A model generated the notes under the pieces. The model was not told the origin of the DNA, ran no database searches, and was given only the letters and a program-made list of their open reading frames with translations. Shown piece by piece: positions 1 to 17,344 of a stretch of 64,000 nucleotides of DNA. Origin of the DNA: Sipunculus nudus (taxonomy: Eukaryota; Annelida; Sipuncula; Golfingiida; Sipunculidae). A program made the position numbers and the translations under genes. The stretch covers positions 38,150,676 to 38,214,675 of the forward strand of contig CM049311.1 of assembly GCA_026874595.1 (NCBI GenBank), given 5' to 3'. The first letter of the stretch is position 1, and each line of letters starts with the position of its first letter.

Positions 1-122
1 CATATATATCTACATAAACATTTATTTATTTACTATACAAATAGATACAGGATATAAACATCAAAATAAATCAAGATATTTACAACAATATTTACAAGTT
101 AGCAACAATATTTACTTAAAAA

Positions 123-1165
123 ATGAATCAATCTTGCTCTGCTTTGCTTATTTCAGGGTTTTCCACTTGTTTCTCTCCATCAAATCCTTTGCCTGGTCCA
201 TCAGCTTCAGCATATCTTGCATCTCAATCTGCAAAGCAAAGGCCTCCAGGGTCAGCAGGGACTGTAGAGCATCAGACAAAGCAATCTTTGGTGCTGGCTG
301 GACAGTTTCATCTTCTTCATCCTCTGGTTCATCTACATCTTCTTCTGCCTTTTCTGTGCTTTCTGTGCAGTCGATGGTAGCCTGTACAGCTTCATCAAAG
401 TTCACATACTCCTCCAATTCTGTTCCCTCCAGAAGTGGTTGCAGTGCAGCATCTAGTCATCATCTGGTATGATGGGACTGTCTGTCTTTTCTCCAATGCC
501 ACAGTGGGCAAAACATCTCCTGATATTGTCAACAGGAACACGCTGCCAATCTCTGTTGTTCCACAGAAAGAAGTCTAACAGGGTTACCTGTTTTGCCAGC
601 TCAGATGCTTGGTTTGCTTCTTCCATTTTCAGCAGGATATGGCGAAGTAAACACTTCCTGTAGTGCCACTTGAAACACTCGATGGTTCCTCCATCACAAG
701 GCTGGAGTCTGGAGGTAGTGTTTGGTGGCAGAAATACAATCTTGACATTGCTGACATCAACAGAAGGATGTGCTGGGCAGTTGTCGACTAGAAGCAGTAT
801 GTTGCATTTCTGTGTCTTCATCTTGTTGTTGATGGTGTTAATCCACTTTTTGAAGATGGTGCTGGTCTTCCACGATTTCTTGTTGTTTTTGTAAACCACT
901 GGTAGGCAGTGTAGTTTGTAGCTACGGAAACATCTAGGGTTGGCCAACTTGCCGATGACAAGTGGCTTCAGTTTCTCCCCCTAAGCAGAGCAGGCTAGAG
1001 TAACTGTTAGTTCTTGCCCTGACTGCTAGGTCACCTTTCACAAGATAGGACTTGCTTGGCAGAGTTCGATAAAACATACCCGTTTCATCTGCGTTGAAGA
1101 TATCCTTCAGCTGGTACCCCTCTAGGATTGATGGCAACCGCTTGGTCCAGTCTTGTGTTCATAAA
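123..1165 (-). pseudogene. pogo/Tigger-like DDE transposase, broken and 5'-truncated
   Basis: Read on the minus strand this is a DDE-type transposase of the pogo/Tigger (CENP-B-like) group. Around 1110-1070 the frame gives IFNADETG followed by FYRTLP, the typical setting of the first catalytic Asp. Around 800-770 it gives LLVDNCPAH, the second Asp. Around 735-675 it gives PPNTTSRLQPCDGG, the region of the third Asp. An acidic tail follows to about 148. The frame is broken at least twice: near 940-960, where the N-terminal part must shift to continue into NPRCFRSYKLHCLP, and near 415-455, where a stop follows PDDD and coding resumes in another frame. An in-frame stop near 1160 and the absence of the N-terminal helix-turn-helix region show 5' truncation. 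It lies in or upstream of a dehydrogenase intron, in the opposite orientation. No terminal inverted repeat is visible; one end may lie outside the window. Confidence 0.85.
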
Positions 1166-1194
1166 ACTTAAAATCTGATTTCTAAGGAATGAAA

Positions 1195-1372
1195 GCCTCT
1201 GCCATGTGAGGGGTACCTGAATCTGGATCATGTGCCAGATTCATACCAAAGTGAAACAGATTGTTCATTGGCCTGTTCCCAAAATGCCCTGAAAAATCAT
1301 GAGATTCTGTTCATGATTAGATGATTTATGTTGTGAACAAACACACAAACAGGGGCGAATGTATACCCTACT
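1195..1372 (-). repeat. interspersed repeat, family E (copy 1)
   Basis: The reverse complement of this stretch matches 60150-60350 over about 170 bases. Shared parts include CCTGTTTGTGTGTTTGTTCACAA, AATCTCATGA-TTTTCAGGGCATTTTGG and GCACATGATCCAGATTC. It abuts the truncated transposase. It has no open frame and its class is unknown. (The first shared block is written in pieces of the two copies, which differ by a short TGTG insertion.). Confidence 0.7.
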
Positions 1373-1609
1373 GGCTTAGTCAAAAATATTTTGGTGAATA
1401 TATCTTATTTTTGCTTTTAAATGTTTCTTATATTTTGCATGCCTTTATATAGTTTTTACAGTTGGGATAGCTTATACGGGCCATGTCAAGGTGCTTTAAA
1501 ATAATAGTTCTTTTTACTGTACTACAGGCCTAGCAGATATAGGGTTATTTTAATATCTGGTTTACTAACCAGGGACAGTGTGAATACTGAGGATCTTTTG
1601 TTGTTCCAG

Positions 1610-8593
<6,984 letters not shown>

Positions 8594-9212
8594 GTCCTTA
8601 AGACATGCTACGTGTCCACGCTAAGTCCTCAAGACGCCATTTGCAAAGTCCTCAAACCAGATGCGTTATACTGTAAACAGGGAACAGTTTCCTAGGCATC
8701 ACTTGCATTACTTTCAGAATCTTAGCTCAGATTTTATCATAAGAAATATAGCTCACTAATTTGTAAATAAGGATATCTTGGGATGTTTTTCTGCATGTAT
8801 AGGTTAACAGGAATACAGGTATTTTGATGAGAACAGCTCTTTAACATTATATGGTGAAGTATGCTAACTGCTAACCAGAATCAGGTGTATTCATAATTAA
8901 TGCTGAAAATACTGCTTGCAGCATCTCAAGGAAATTCCACTTCTATAACATTTACAGGATTTAAAAAAAAATGAAAATAATCCTCTTATACAGTATTATA
9001 AGATTGAATATGCCTGGGAAATGTGTAAATCTCACTCATGTAGAAAACTATGATCAATGTGAGACATGCTCATAATTTTACAATCTAGTCCCATCATGAA
9101 TGTGTTTGTGTAAAATGCACATTTACATATTTATTTATGTTTTAAAGAGCCTACATAAATCATGAGAGGAATTTTATGGAAAATTTATTGTTTAAAAGTT
9201 TAATGTAATTGT

Positions 9213-9222
9213 AATAAATAAA
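9213..9222 (+). promoter_or_regulatory. overlapping polyadenylation signals of the SDR gene
   Basis: AATAAATAAA contains two overlapping AATAAA hexamers about 620 bases after the SDR stop. They are the first strong candidates downstream, implying a 3' UTR of roughly 650 bases. The assignment is by position only. Confidence 0.5.
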
Positions 9223-9244
9223 AGATATATTAAAAAAAATTGTA

Positions 9245-10408
9245 TTTGTGGGCAGGGAAGTGTTAAAATGAAACTTTTGTCATATTTTTTACATTATATG
9301 ATACTCATTAACCAGATTTGCAGATCTGTATTGCATTATTGAATAAGATCAGATGATAGTTATTGTATCATGAGCCAAAAATCATATATTGTTAATTATA
9401 ATCTATACTTGTGAGAAAGAATCAGAGGTATATTATTAGTTTTAGGCCAAAGATTCTACATTTATTGTAGGCTAAATGAATAGACTCGGATGCACCAAGT
9501 TGAGTGTAAGATGGAAAACATGTACTCCATTACGAGACAGACTTGACAGATGTTTTGAAAGAACATAGATTGTTTAATGTTATGTTGGTTTAAAAGAAGA
9601 ACCTTGGAAGAATGAGTTTTCCCAAACCAGTCTGTGGATCAGCTACAAAGCTCCCACAAAAGAACAGAGAATGTGTACAGAGAATGTGTACTAGTGTGAT
9701 TATGAAATCGTATAATTATACATTTTATATCCACCAGTGGTATGTTTTTAGTGAACACTATATATAGTGTGTATGGCCTCCTGGCTAACAGTATTGGGCA
9801 GAAAAGAACAGGTCAGTGTTGAAAAATCTGTCCTTTAAATTATTCAAATTGGTTGATGTTATGTTGCTGAACATTTCTGTATCAATCAATGAGAACATTC
9901 TGTTATAAGATTGGTATTTTGGCTTATTTATAGCCAGATGAGTATTTTATGCACTTGTTAGAAAGACCGTTGGAATGTTGACTGGTGCCATAGACTTTTT
10001 ACTTAAATGGAAAAAGGAAACAGTCTATTTTAACATGCACCATAAGAAGCAGAGGTGTTTTAGTTTGCATGATTAAAAAGCCTGAAGAAAGGTTTTGGAA
10101 TTTAGGAAAATCCTGTCAAGAAAGCCATATTTTATTCCTGTTTAGCACTAGCCAAGACAGGAAAACTTGATTGATATTAAGCTCAGTTGGGAGGCCACAT
10201 CAAACATTAGTAAGCAATAAAATATTTACGATGCTGACTAAGAGTTTATATTCTTTCTAGGGAAAACTGATCTGTTGGCAGTAAATTTGCTTGAAGAATT
10301 CACTTCAAAGGTCAGATTTAATTACATTATATGAAGCGGATGCCTGTGGTCAATTTTATTATATATATAGAAAGTTATGCCTTTACCCCAATGGGCCATT
10401 TACTTTTT

Positions 10409-10450
<42 letters not shown>

Positions 10451-11016
10451 CAAGAGACCACCTTTCCACCAGATGCCGTTTCTACTCGATATAACCTTTT
10501 CTTGGTAAGCAATGTGGGACGATCTGGACTACAGGTCCTAACTCTCACACTTTAAAATAAAGATTTGTTACATTTCAAGGAAACACCTTCTGTTTACTTT
10601 TCCCATGCATATGCTTAAAAATATAAATTATTCTATGAAGTCCTTACCACAAAGATGCCTATGTTTATGTTAATTGCCTCGAAACAATTCTTATCTTTCA
10701 AATTTGTACGGACTACGTTACCCTCTTCACTACGTTTATACCTGGTGTATTTAGAAGCCCCGGCGTATTGTGGGTGGCACATTTTGACGGCCACAAACCC
10801 TTACCAGTCATACTCCTGTGAGACCGCGTCTGTGCAGTGTGCCAGGGGACAATTTGCTGGATGCGTCATTGGTCTCATTTAAGTTCATGATGTAAGGCGT
10901 CTGTTACCGGTAACGAATGTGCAAAAGAAGTATTTCCTTTAATGTTTTTAGATAATGCTTGTCATTCATATGAAGTGAATATTTCACTTCTCATGACGAA
11001 TGTGTCAGAAACATTC
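9245..11016. other. intergenic, no gene seen
   Basis: AT-rich DNA downstream of the SDR gene. It holds a GT microsatellite (10411-10449) and a moderately GC-rich patch at 10750-10880 with no convincing exon. Open frames here are short and have random-looking composition. Confidence 0.5.
10411..10449. repeat. (GT)n microsatellite
   Basis: About 19 uninterrupted GT units. Confidence 0.98.
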
Positions 11017-11760
11017 GAAGTTTGACAACTGTCATCGTGTAGGTTCCATTTATTAAAATTCATTGAGCAAGATTATATAAATGTAGCTATCAGATAACAC
11101 AAACTACAGAGAAAATACACGTTAATAAAACAGTGGAAGCAAACTGTTTGGATAAACCAGAAGGGCTGGCTGAAAAAATGGGGATGTACATACAAGAAGC
11201 CAAATTAAAAAGCGGATCTTGTAGAAATTCAAACAAGCAATGAAAAAAAGATCTGAATTATATCTTGTAGCAGTAAACAAACAAAAAGAGATAATTTCGA
11301 GCTTTTTCCAAACTTGCCAGTGTGTCAAAGTCTGACAGCTGTCATCGTGGAGGTTCCATTTATTAAATTTAATTGAGCAAAACATCATTTAAATAAGAAC
11401 ACATCAATAGAGTTGCAAGGACAACAGTTCAGGTCTTGGCTAAACGTAAGAAAAATATGATGACTGATTCAAACAAAGCATTTGATTAAGATCAAAACGG
11501 ATGAGAGATCAGATGATATAAATGTAGCTTTCAGATAACACAAACTACAGAGAAAATAGACGTTAATAAAACAGTGGAAGCAAACTGTGTGGATAAACCA
11601 GAAGAGCTGGCTAAAAAAATGGGGATGTACATACAAGAAGCCAATTAAAAAGCGGATCTTGTAGAAATTCAAACAAGCAATGAAAAAAGTTCTGAATTAT
11701 ATCTTGTAGCAGTAAACAAACAAAAAGAGAGAATTTCGAGCTTTTTCCAAACTTGCAAAT
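11017..11760. repeat. direct duplication of a ~310-bp segment
   Basis: Two blocks are duplicated. AAGTTTGACAACTGTCATCG...CATTGAGCAA (11017-11075) recurs at 11327-11380. AATGTAGCTATCAGATAACAC through TTTTTCCAAACTTGC (11080-11320) recurs at 11521-11755, an offset of 441. On the plus strand both long copies read as coding-like VNKTVEANC-DKPE-LA-KMGMYIQEA, interrupted by stops. This suggests a decayed, duplicated gene fragment rather than simple noncoding repeat. Confidence 0.6.
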
Positions 11761-11914
11761 GTGAAATCGGAAAACGGACCCTGTAATCCGATGACGTTCC
11801 ACATAATTAAGTCAGCTGGCATTGATGATATAGACCTTGTACTTTGTTATTTTTAAGCTGTATGTGACATAGGTCTGCTTAAACCACTAAAAACGTAACA
11901 GTTAATTCCCCATA

Positions 11915-12570
11915 AGTTTGAATGGGGGACATAAATATGGATGAAGAGAGGACGGTACTGGGACTGGAGGACATTATTTCATCAGTGCGACAACAAAATC
12001 TCAGTGGAATGTCCATGTGAAAAAAAAATCATGTCTTGTCTGTTTGCTCCGGTAATGAAGGCCCTCTGTTTTTGAAGCCCACTGGTACCTCAAAGCAAAA
12101 GTTGTGACAACTTTGTGGAACCTCCAATAATCGCTCCAATTTTTAACATGTTGTTTTCTGCAGGTGTATTCTTAACCCCCAATTCTGGCGAAAAGTTTCG
12201 GCCCATGTCTGGCAATTGGAACAGTAGTTACTTTATAACCGAAACATTTCAGACGTTTTTCGATGAAGCTCGGGTTGACTGGTTAAGGTTTTTGAGGTTG
12301 TACTCTCAGCAGGTGCTTCGAGATCTACCCGATCCTCAAGAACAACAGCATTATTGATGTCCAATTCAATGATGCGGAACATGAAAACTTCCATATGTCA
12401 TAACAGGATAAAATTAACAAAGGCGCCCACAGTGAAAATACCTACCACGACCGACTTTATATTGAGCTACTACAGTCAAGAAAAGGCAGGGCAGACCATG
12501 CACAGCATGGCAAACCAAAGCACAACTTGGTTTGCCAGATTTCCCTTGTTGGGTGGTCGTAAATTTTCAT
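11915..12570 (+). pseudogene. coding-like but broken stretch, family unknown
   Basis: Short frames with plausible composition follow one another in different phases. ATG at 11923 gives MGDINMDEERTVLGLEDIIS and continues SVRQQNLSG. Then comes SGNEGPLFLKPTGTSKQKL near 12050-12105. Then PIFNMLFSAGVFLTPNSGEK and FDEARVDWLRFLRLY to 12357. In another phase near 12320-12400 the sequence reads EIYPILKNNSIIDVQFNDAE. No splice pattern joins them cleanly and several phase changes are needed, so a decayed gene or element is more likely than a live gene. I do not recognise the family. Confidence 0.25.
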
Positions 12571-12689
12571 AACAAACTGCTTGTGTAGACTGCATGACCA
12601 GCCTGCCAAATGACAGGTGGCGAATACTGTAACCTTGTATTTATGGGTTTGAACTTTCGAAGCAACGATGAACCTTTGAAATATATGAT

Positions 12690-12691
<2 letters not shown>

Positions 12692-12767
<76 letters not shown>

Positions 12768-12768
12768 T
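12692..12768. repeat. compound (AT)n-(AG)n microsatellite
   Basis: An AT run to 12720 is followed directly by an AG run with one AAAG interruption to about 12768. Confidence 0.97.
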
Positions 12769-13287
12769 TGATTTTCAGCGAACGCACATACCCATATGCG
12801 TTTAGAGACGAAAGTTTTCGGTCTCTAGAAAAATAAGGGAATATATACTAGTAGCTGCAGCAGCTTAATTAATCTTGTAACCTCAGCCTGGCTACAGGTG
12901 TGCGTTTTTGAAGATCCCCTTTTTTTAACGCCAGTAAGCTATAAATTACAGAGGGCAATTATTTTTATTTAATCAGTTGGGAGTCGTTTTCAGAAGGCAA
13001 AGGTTTATCAAATATCAATAACTCTTATCAGTTAATTCTGGAAAACCGATGTTAAAAATACGTGGTCTACTAAATTGTTTAAGAATTTTGCATCTCCATT
13101 TTCCGCCAGAAAGACCTTGTATAGTGTTACTTTTTTGCCGTATGATAAATAATAATTCTTTTACATTTGCCTAATGCGACCATTGTTCAATTATAAAGTG
13201 CAATGAAGATCTCCAATTTTTGAAACTGTGAATTATTCCATATTACTTCAGGAGGGAAACGCACCAAAAAGATTGTTAAAAATCTCA

Positions 13288-13600
13288 CCTGCAAAATTGC
13301 CAGCAAATTGCAGAACTGCTAGACGGGGGATCTTCATCTCATGGCCGCCTGGGGCTCCCTCTACCGGATGATTAAGATAACTCCAAAGTTGCAAAATTGC
13401 CAGCAAATTGCAGAATTGCTAGACGGGGCCCTTCATCTCATTGTCGCCTTGGTCTCCCTCTAACAGAGGATTAAGAGAACTTCAAAGTTGATAAATTGGC
13501 AGCAAACTGCCTGTATGAGAGACGGTGAGGTCTTCCCTGCCGAATGGCAAAATTGCTTCCAAAGTTGCTAAATTGCTAGAAATTTTTGCATTAGGATGCA
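13288..13600. repeat. ~100-bp tandem array, about three units
   Basis: GCAAAATTGCCAGCAAATTG starts at 13291 and 13391, and a diverged GATAAATTGGCAGCAAACTG at 13490. The rest of the unit (CTAGACGGGG, CTTCATCTCAT, CTCCCTCTAMC) also repeats. Further diverged ATTGCTAG/AAATTGC pieces continue to about 13690. Confidence 0.8.
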
Positions 13601-13721
13601 ATATTGCTGGTTAGCTGGTTGATTAGTGGCAGTTTGCAAGAGTTGCTGACAAATTGCGAGACTGCTGGGAAAGTTGACGGGCACTGCGCAACTTTGCGAC
13701 ATAGGCAAGCTTCAAATGGGA

Positions 13722-15415
13722 GAAACCAACGGTTCCCAACATATATGAAGCTATCGGAGATGTATACATATGCCCTATTTCAGGCTGGTAAATATCAAAC
13801 CCCTACAGGGAAATAAAAGCAAGCACATACACTGTAAAGGCCTTTGTATGTGGCGCCACCAGTCTTGTGAAGGCCATCAAAGAGGCCAGTATATCAAACT
13901 TCTTTTGGGGCACTGGGCTGACCAGGCTTATGTGAGGAAGGCAGTTGGCCCGAGTGAACCAGAACGAATTGCTCATTGCAGCTACTGCACTGCGTAAACT
14001 CTTGACCTAAACCTGGCTGCACTGAGAGAACTCTTAATCTGTACCTCGCAGCACTGAATGAACTCTTGACTTGTTGCATTATCTGATACAGTTGGCAGTC
14101 TGCCAAAGCTATTTATAGATACGGACACAATCTTGGCCTGTTGGTAAATCTGTTTACACATACTGAAAGACTTTGACTAAAATTCTTTATTTCAAGCTGA
14201 CATATCCATAAGATTGTTTTATCAAAATGTTTAGAATAATAAAAGATATATAAAGTCTTTCAATGTTAAAGGTCCAATAATTCTGCCAACCATTCTTTCA
14301 GTAAACTTGAACAAAGGCCTCCTAAGAATCATTTTTGTGCGGTGTTACAGAAGTTGAAACAACACTTTTGCAGAAGAAGACTAGTGCAGTCCTCAGTTTA
14401 AAATAGGCTTACTGATGGCCACAAGACCAATTTCATGTAGCTTTCTACCAAAAATAATTTACCCAAATCTATTCTTATACAATTGAAAGAACCCAACCCG
14501 AAGAAAATTCTTGTGAAAAAATAAATAATTTAGCTTGACAGGTTCCCATAAACCATTTTTAAACTGAAAGAGGCTAAAATTATCAAGTTTATGTCTGCAA
14601 AAAAACAGGTTGATGTAAATGGCACCACAAAAACTGTAATTTCAAATACGAGTCATGTGATCAACATTTGCACAAAATTTGGTGATGCTAGCTCATGTCG
14701 ATTCTGAGATTGTTATGTTAGTATGCTTAATTTGCCAAATTACTAAGTTCACATTCCTGTAACTCCGCCAAAACTCACCAAACCCAAACCATTTGAACTA
14801 ACTTCAGAGAGCTTATCTCTGGGATTATTTTGGTGAAATATTGAACCATTTGTCTGAAGGATTTCAGAGAAGAAGATTTTCAAAGGTTTTTTTAGCTTTT
14901 TTCTCCGTGAAATCTAACTTATTGCAGATGGCGCCACAAACTATCAATCCCATAATATTTGATATGTGACAGATTTTTGCAGAAATTTTGGGGATGCTAG
15001 CTCCTGCTATTAATGAGAAATTATGGGTTAATGTACAAATGACCGATGGCCCTCGTATAAAAAAGGTTGATGCAGGTGGCGCCACGAATACCTCAAAATC
15101 ATATATGAGTCATGTGACCAGCATTTGTATAAAATTTGGTGAATATAGCTCCCGCCGTTTCTGAAATTGTAATTTTAGTATCTTTTTTTAGCAAAATGAC
15201 TTAGTTCAGCTTCCTGTAACTCAGCCAAAATTCAACGATTGGAACCATTCGAACAAACTTGAGAGAGATTGTTTCAGAGATTATTCCTGTGAAATATTGA
15301 ATAATTAGGCTGGACAGTTTCGGAGAAGAAGATTTAAATTTTTTTTCGCTTTTTCCCTATAAAATCTATTCGGGTTAACGTACAGACGACGGACTTTTGG
15401 CGTGTAACAATAGAG
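13722..15415 (+). mobile_element. family B element, copy B1 (diverged)
   Basis: It matches copies B2 (39098-41065) and B3 (49074-50882) in order: AAGCTATC-GAGATGTATACATATGCC, TATCAAACCCCT...GAAATAA, TGGCGCCACCAGTCTTGT, GCAGTTG-CCCGAGTGAACC, a ladder of CACTGAGTGAACTCTTGACCTG-type units, CCTGTTGGTAAATCTGTTTACACATACTG, a noncoding middle, and GGGTTAACGTACAGACGACGGAC near the right end. (These landmarks are given as fragments.) The terminal inverted repeat seen in B3 is lost here. No ORF of note. Confidence 0.7.
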
Positions 15416-15471
15416 GAGCCGAAAGCACGCATTTCACCTATGCTCCATCTCTTTCTTCCAATTTCCCTTAG

Positions 15472-15493
15472 AATTAGGATTCAAGCGACTGTG
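15472..15493. repeat. solo terminus related to the 43.2-kb MITEs
   Basis: GGATTCAAGCGACTGTG closely matches the right terminal inverted repeat of the MITE at 43178-43374 (GGATTCGAGCGACTGTG). No partner end was found within the preceding few hundred bases. Confidence 0.4.
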
Positions 15494-15559
15494 GACGAAG
15501 ACATCGATGACTCCGAAGGAATGATAGCAGTCCAGAGTTTGATGTGTCCACACACTGGA

Positions 15560-15876
15560 CAGGTTACAACGGTTACCGTACATTCCAGCAGGACGACTTC
15601 AGAATGGACGATATTCTGAATGGACGATATTCTGAATGGACTACAATATAACTTAATATGTAATAAGGAGTTAAAAGGGGTGTAATTGATACAGTGATAA
15701 ATAGAAAAATAACCCTAACCTAACCTACAGTAGTAATCACCCAATTACCCCCCCCCCCCCCCCCCTTAACTCCTTATTTAATACGTATTAAGTTATATTG
15801 TCGCCAATTCAGAAAGTCGTCCAATGGGAATGTCGTCCATTCCAACGTCTTCCAGCTGAAATTACACCGTTACAGC
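15560..15876. mobile_element. foldback/MITE-like element with ~100-bp inverted arms
   Basis: ACAATATAACTTAATATGT and ATAAGGAGTTAA near 15643-15674 pair with TTAACTCCTTATTTAATACGT and TTAAGTTATATTGT near 15767-15801. The pairing continues outward through GACGATATTCTGAATGG against CCAATTCAGAAAGTCGTC and ends near GTTACAACGG / CCGTTACAG. (The second pair is given in fragments.) The loop contains AACCCTAACCTAACC and a C17 tract. CGATATTCTGAATGGA is duplicated in the left arm. Confidence 0.7.
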
Positions 15877-15980
15877 AGCTGCTAGGTCGGGTCTCCCCCT
15901 CTTTATACCATATAATATATATGATTCATGTAATCTTCGACCTTTTAACTAGAAAAAGATATATATTTTCTTAAAAATTG

Positions 15981-15986
15981 TTTATT
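15981..15986 (-). promoter_or_regulatory. polyadenylation signal of the GPCR gene
   Basis: TTTATT on the plus strand (AATAAA on minus) lies 86 bases after the GPCR stop; it is the nearest candidate. Confidence 0.5.
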
Positions 15987-16071
15987 AAAATATAACATAA
16001 ATAGTAAATATATTATAGGCAAGAATAATCAGAAGCTTACATCTGCATGCATTTCTGTAAATTTTATACGC

Positions 16072-17037
16072 TCATGTTTGAGTCAGCAGTAGCTCTCCGT
16101 ATATAAACTGATAAACGTAGATGTTCGAGACAGTGTCCAGGCTCCCCATCAACAAAAGCATAAACGGTGTGGCACCAGAATCCATGTTTTTTCGGCTCGT
16201 CACTGCTGCAAGTATAATAAATATTGGCATGGCATGTATAAACAATGTAGTCATATCAGCAGCAACGTCATCGGTCGAATCTGTGCCGCCTGATCGTTGA
16301 CGCTCAGCGTTCCTGAAGAGTGTCCGGAAGTGACGCAACACCATGTGCACAATGGACGCAAGAATAGACCACAGACAAGAACCATACACTGTAAAAACTC
16401 CAGCTGGTAGTCGGGATTTCCACACAGGAACGCAGAGTTCCTGGCCAACCTGGTATGACTCAGGCATTAAATGTTCTCCGGTGAAAAGCAATGGCAACAA
16501 AATGCATAATACTGTAAAAATTATAAAGGTGATCAACGTCCGCGTTTTCCATCTTATTCTGCTGTTAATAATCGATTCCTGGCACCAGGTCCTCGCTATA
16601 TACCTCCTAATTTTGTGGCGTAGCACGCTTAAAATCGTAGATGTAACTATCAGCAGAACTGGGAAATAAAAATGACTGGTGTTGAGTGTAGTACACATCA
16701 AACCAAGTGGTTTTGCACGATCAGAGACCAGTGGGGCTAAACTGAGAGAAGCAGAAATGACGCCAATGCTGACGTCAATTATTCCGCTTTGTAATATCAT
16801 GCGGGTGCGAGACTTCCGGCGGGACCTGTCCTGCCAAGCAATTAAAATAATAATAAGTGCATTTCCCAGCAGTATTGTAGCCAGTGTAGATTTAATAACC
16901 AACAGGATATGGTCCACGGTAATGATAGCTGTTTTCCCGTCGATACGAGCAGGGATCCGGTTAAACTCTTCTGTTGTGACCGTTTCCATAACTGTCTGCC
17001 CAGCCAGAACGGTGTCGTTCTTCGACTTGTGTAACAT
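16072..17037 (-). CDS. divergent rhodopsin-like seven-transmembrane receptor (class A GPCR)
   Basis: Intact 321-residue frame. Seven hydrophobic segments lie at about 42-68, 79-104, 113-139, 165-186, 211-235, 262-282 and 289-314. Class A landmarks are GN58-59 in TM1, Asp88 in TM2, Cys115 at the start of TM3 with Cys202 in the second extracellular loop (the usual disulfide), Arg140 in LRH replacing DRY, Pro271 in TM6 and N305-IYV-Y309 replacing NPxxY. An N-terminal NDT sequon is present. The TM6 CWxP motif is absent and the C-tail after TM7 is only a few residues. The start ATG at 17037 directly follows TTTCTCATTTCTATAG, a good splice acceptor, so a 5' UTR exon probably lies upstream at higher coordinates. 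The ligand is unknown; lineage-expanded, orphan-like receptors of this kind are common in molluscs. An olfactory-type or peptide receptor role is only a guess. Confidence 0.85.
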   Translation of the reverse strand: MLHKSKNDTVLAGQTVMETVTTEEFNRIPARIDGKTAIITVDHILLVIKSTLATILLGNALIIILIAWQDRSRRKSRTRMILQSGIIDVSIGVISASLSLAPLVSDRAKPLGLMCTTLNTSHFYFPVLLIVTSTILSVLRHKIRRYIARTWCQESIINSRIRWKTRTLITFIIFTVLCILLPLLFTGEHLMPESYQVGQELCVPVWKSRLPAGVFTVYGSCLWSILASIVHMVLRHFRTLFRNAERQRSGGTDSTDDVAADMTTLFIHAMPIFIILAAVTSRKNMDSGATPFMLLLMGSLDTVSNIYVYQFIYGELLLTQT

Positions 17038-17039
17038 CT

Positions 17040-17344
17040 ATAGAAATGAGAAAAAAACAACATAATGTGTATTTTAACTATAGCATCCATTTAGCATACG
17101 AAATATTGGTCAAGAAACTTGGCTTGGGATCTGCAAGCTTGTTGGTCTAACAAATTTTTTACCAATGGGATGTCGGACTTAAGGCTTTACAGTTATTTAT
17201 AATATACAAGAGGTATTGAGGTTTTCCGTTCGTCCTTCACATTCTCGCGCGCATTATCCTCTTAACAGGGATATTGTAGGTTTTTTATACGTCCGTCTAT
17301 GACGGGACGTAGGCCTTTTATGGTATACCCAGGGTCCATCCGTC
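17040..17344. other. upstream region of the GPCR exon, nothing specific seen
   Basis: It presumably contains intron or 5' UTR of the receptor gene. No upstream exon could be identified. Confidence 0.4.

Noticed and set aside
13288..13600. Regularly spaced repeats as a CRISPR array
   Set aside because: Eukaryotic context, 100-bp units without spacer structure; a plain tandem array. The same applies to the other arrays.
15710..15725. AACCCTAACCTAACC as a telomere repeat
   Set aside because: Only two to three imperfect units in the loop of a foldback element.
16343..17090. Long open frames on the strand opposite and in the other frames of the receptor
   Set aside because: They overlap the GPCR exon antisense or out of frame and have no independent support.
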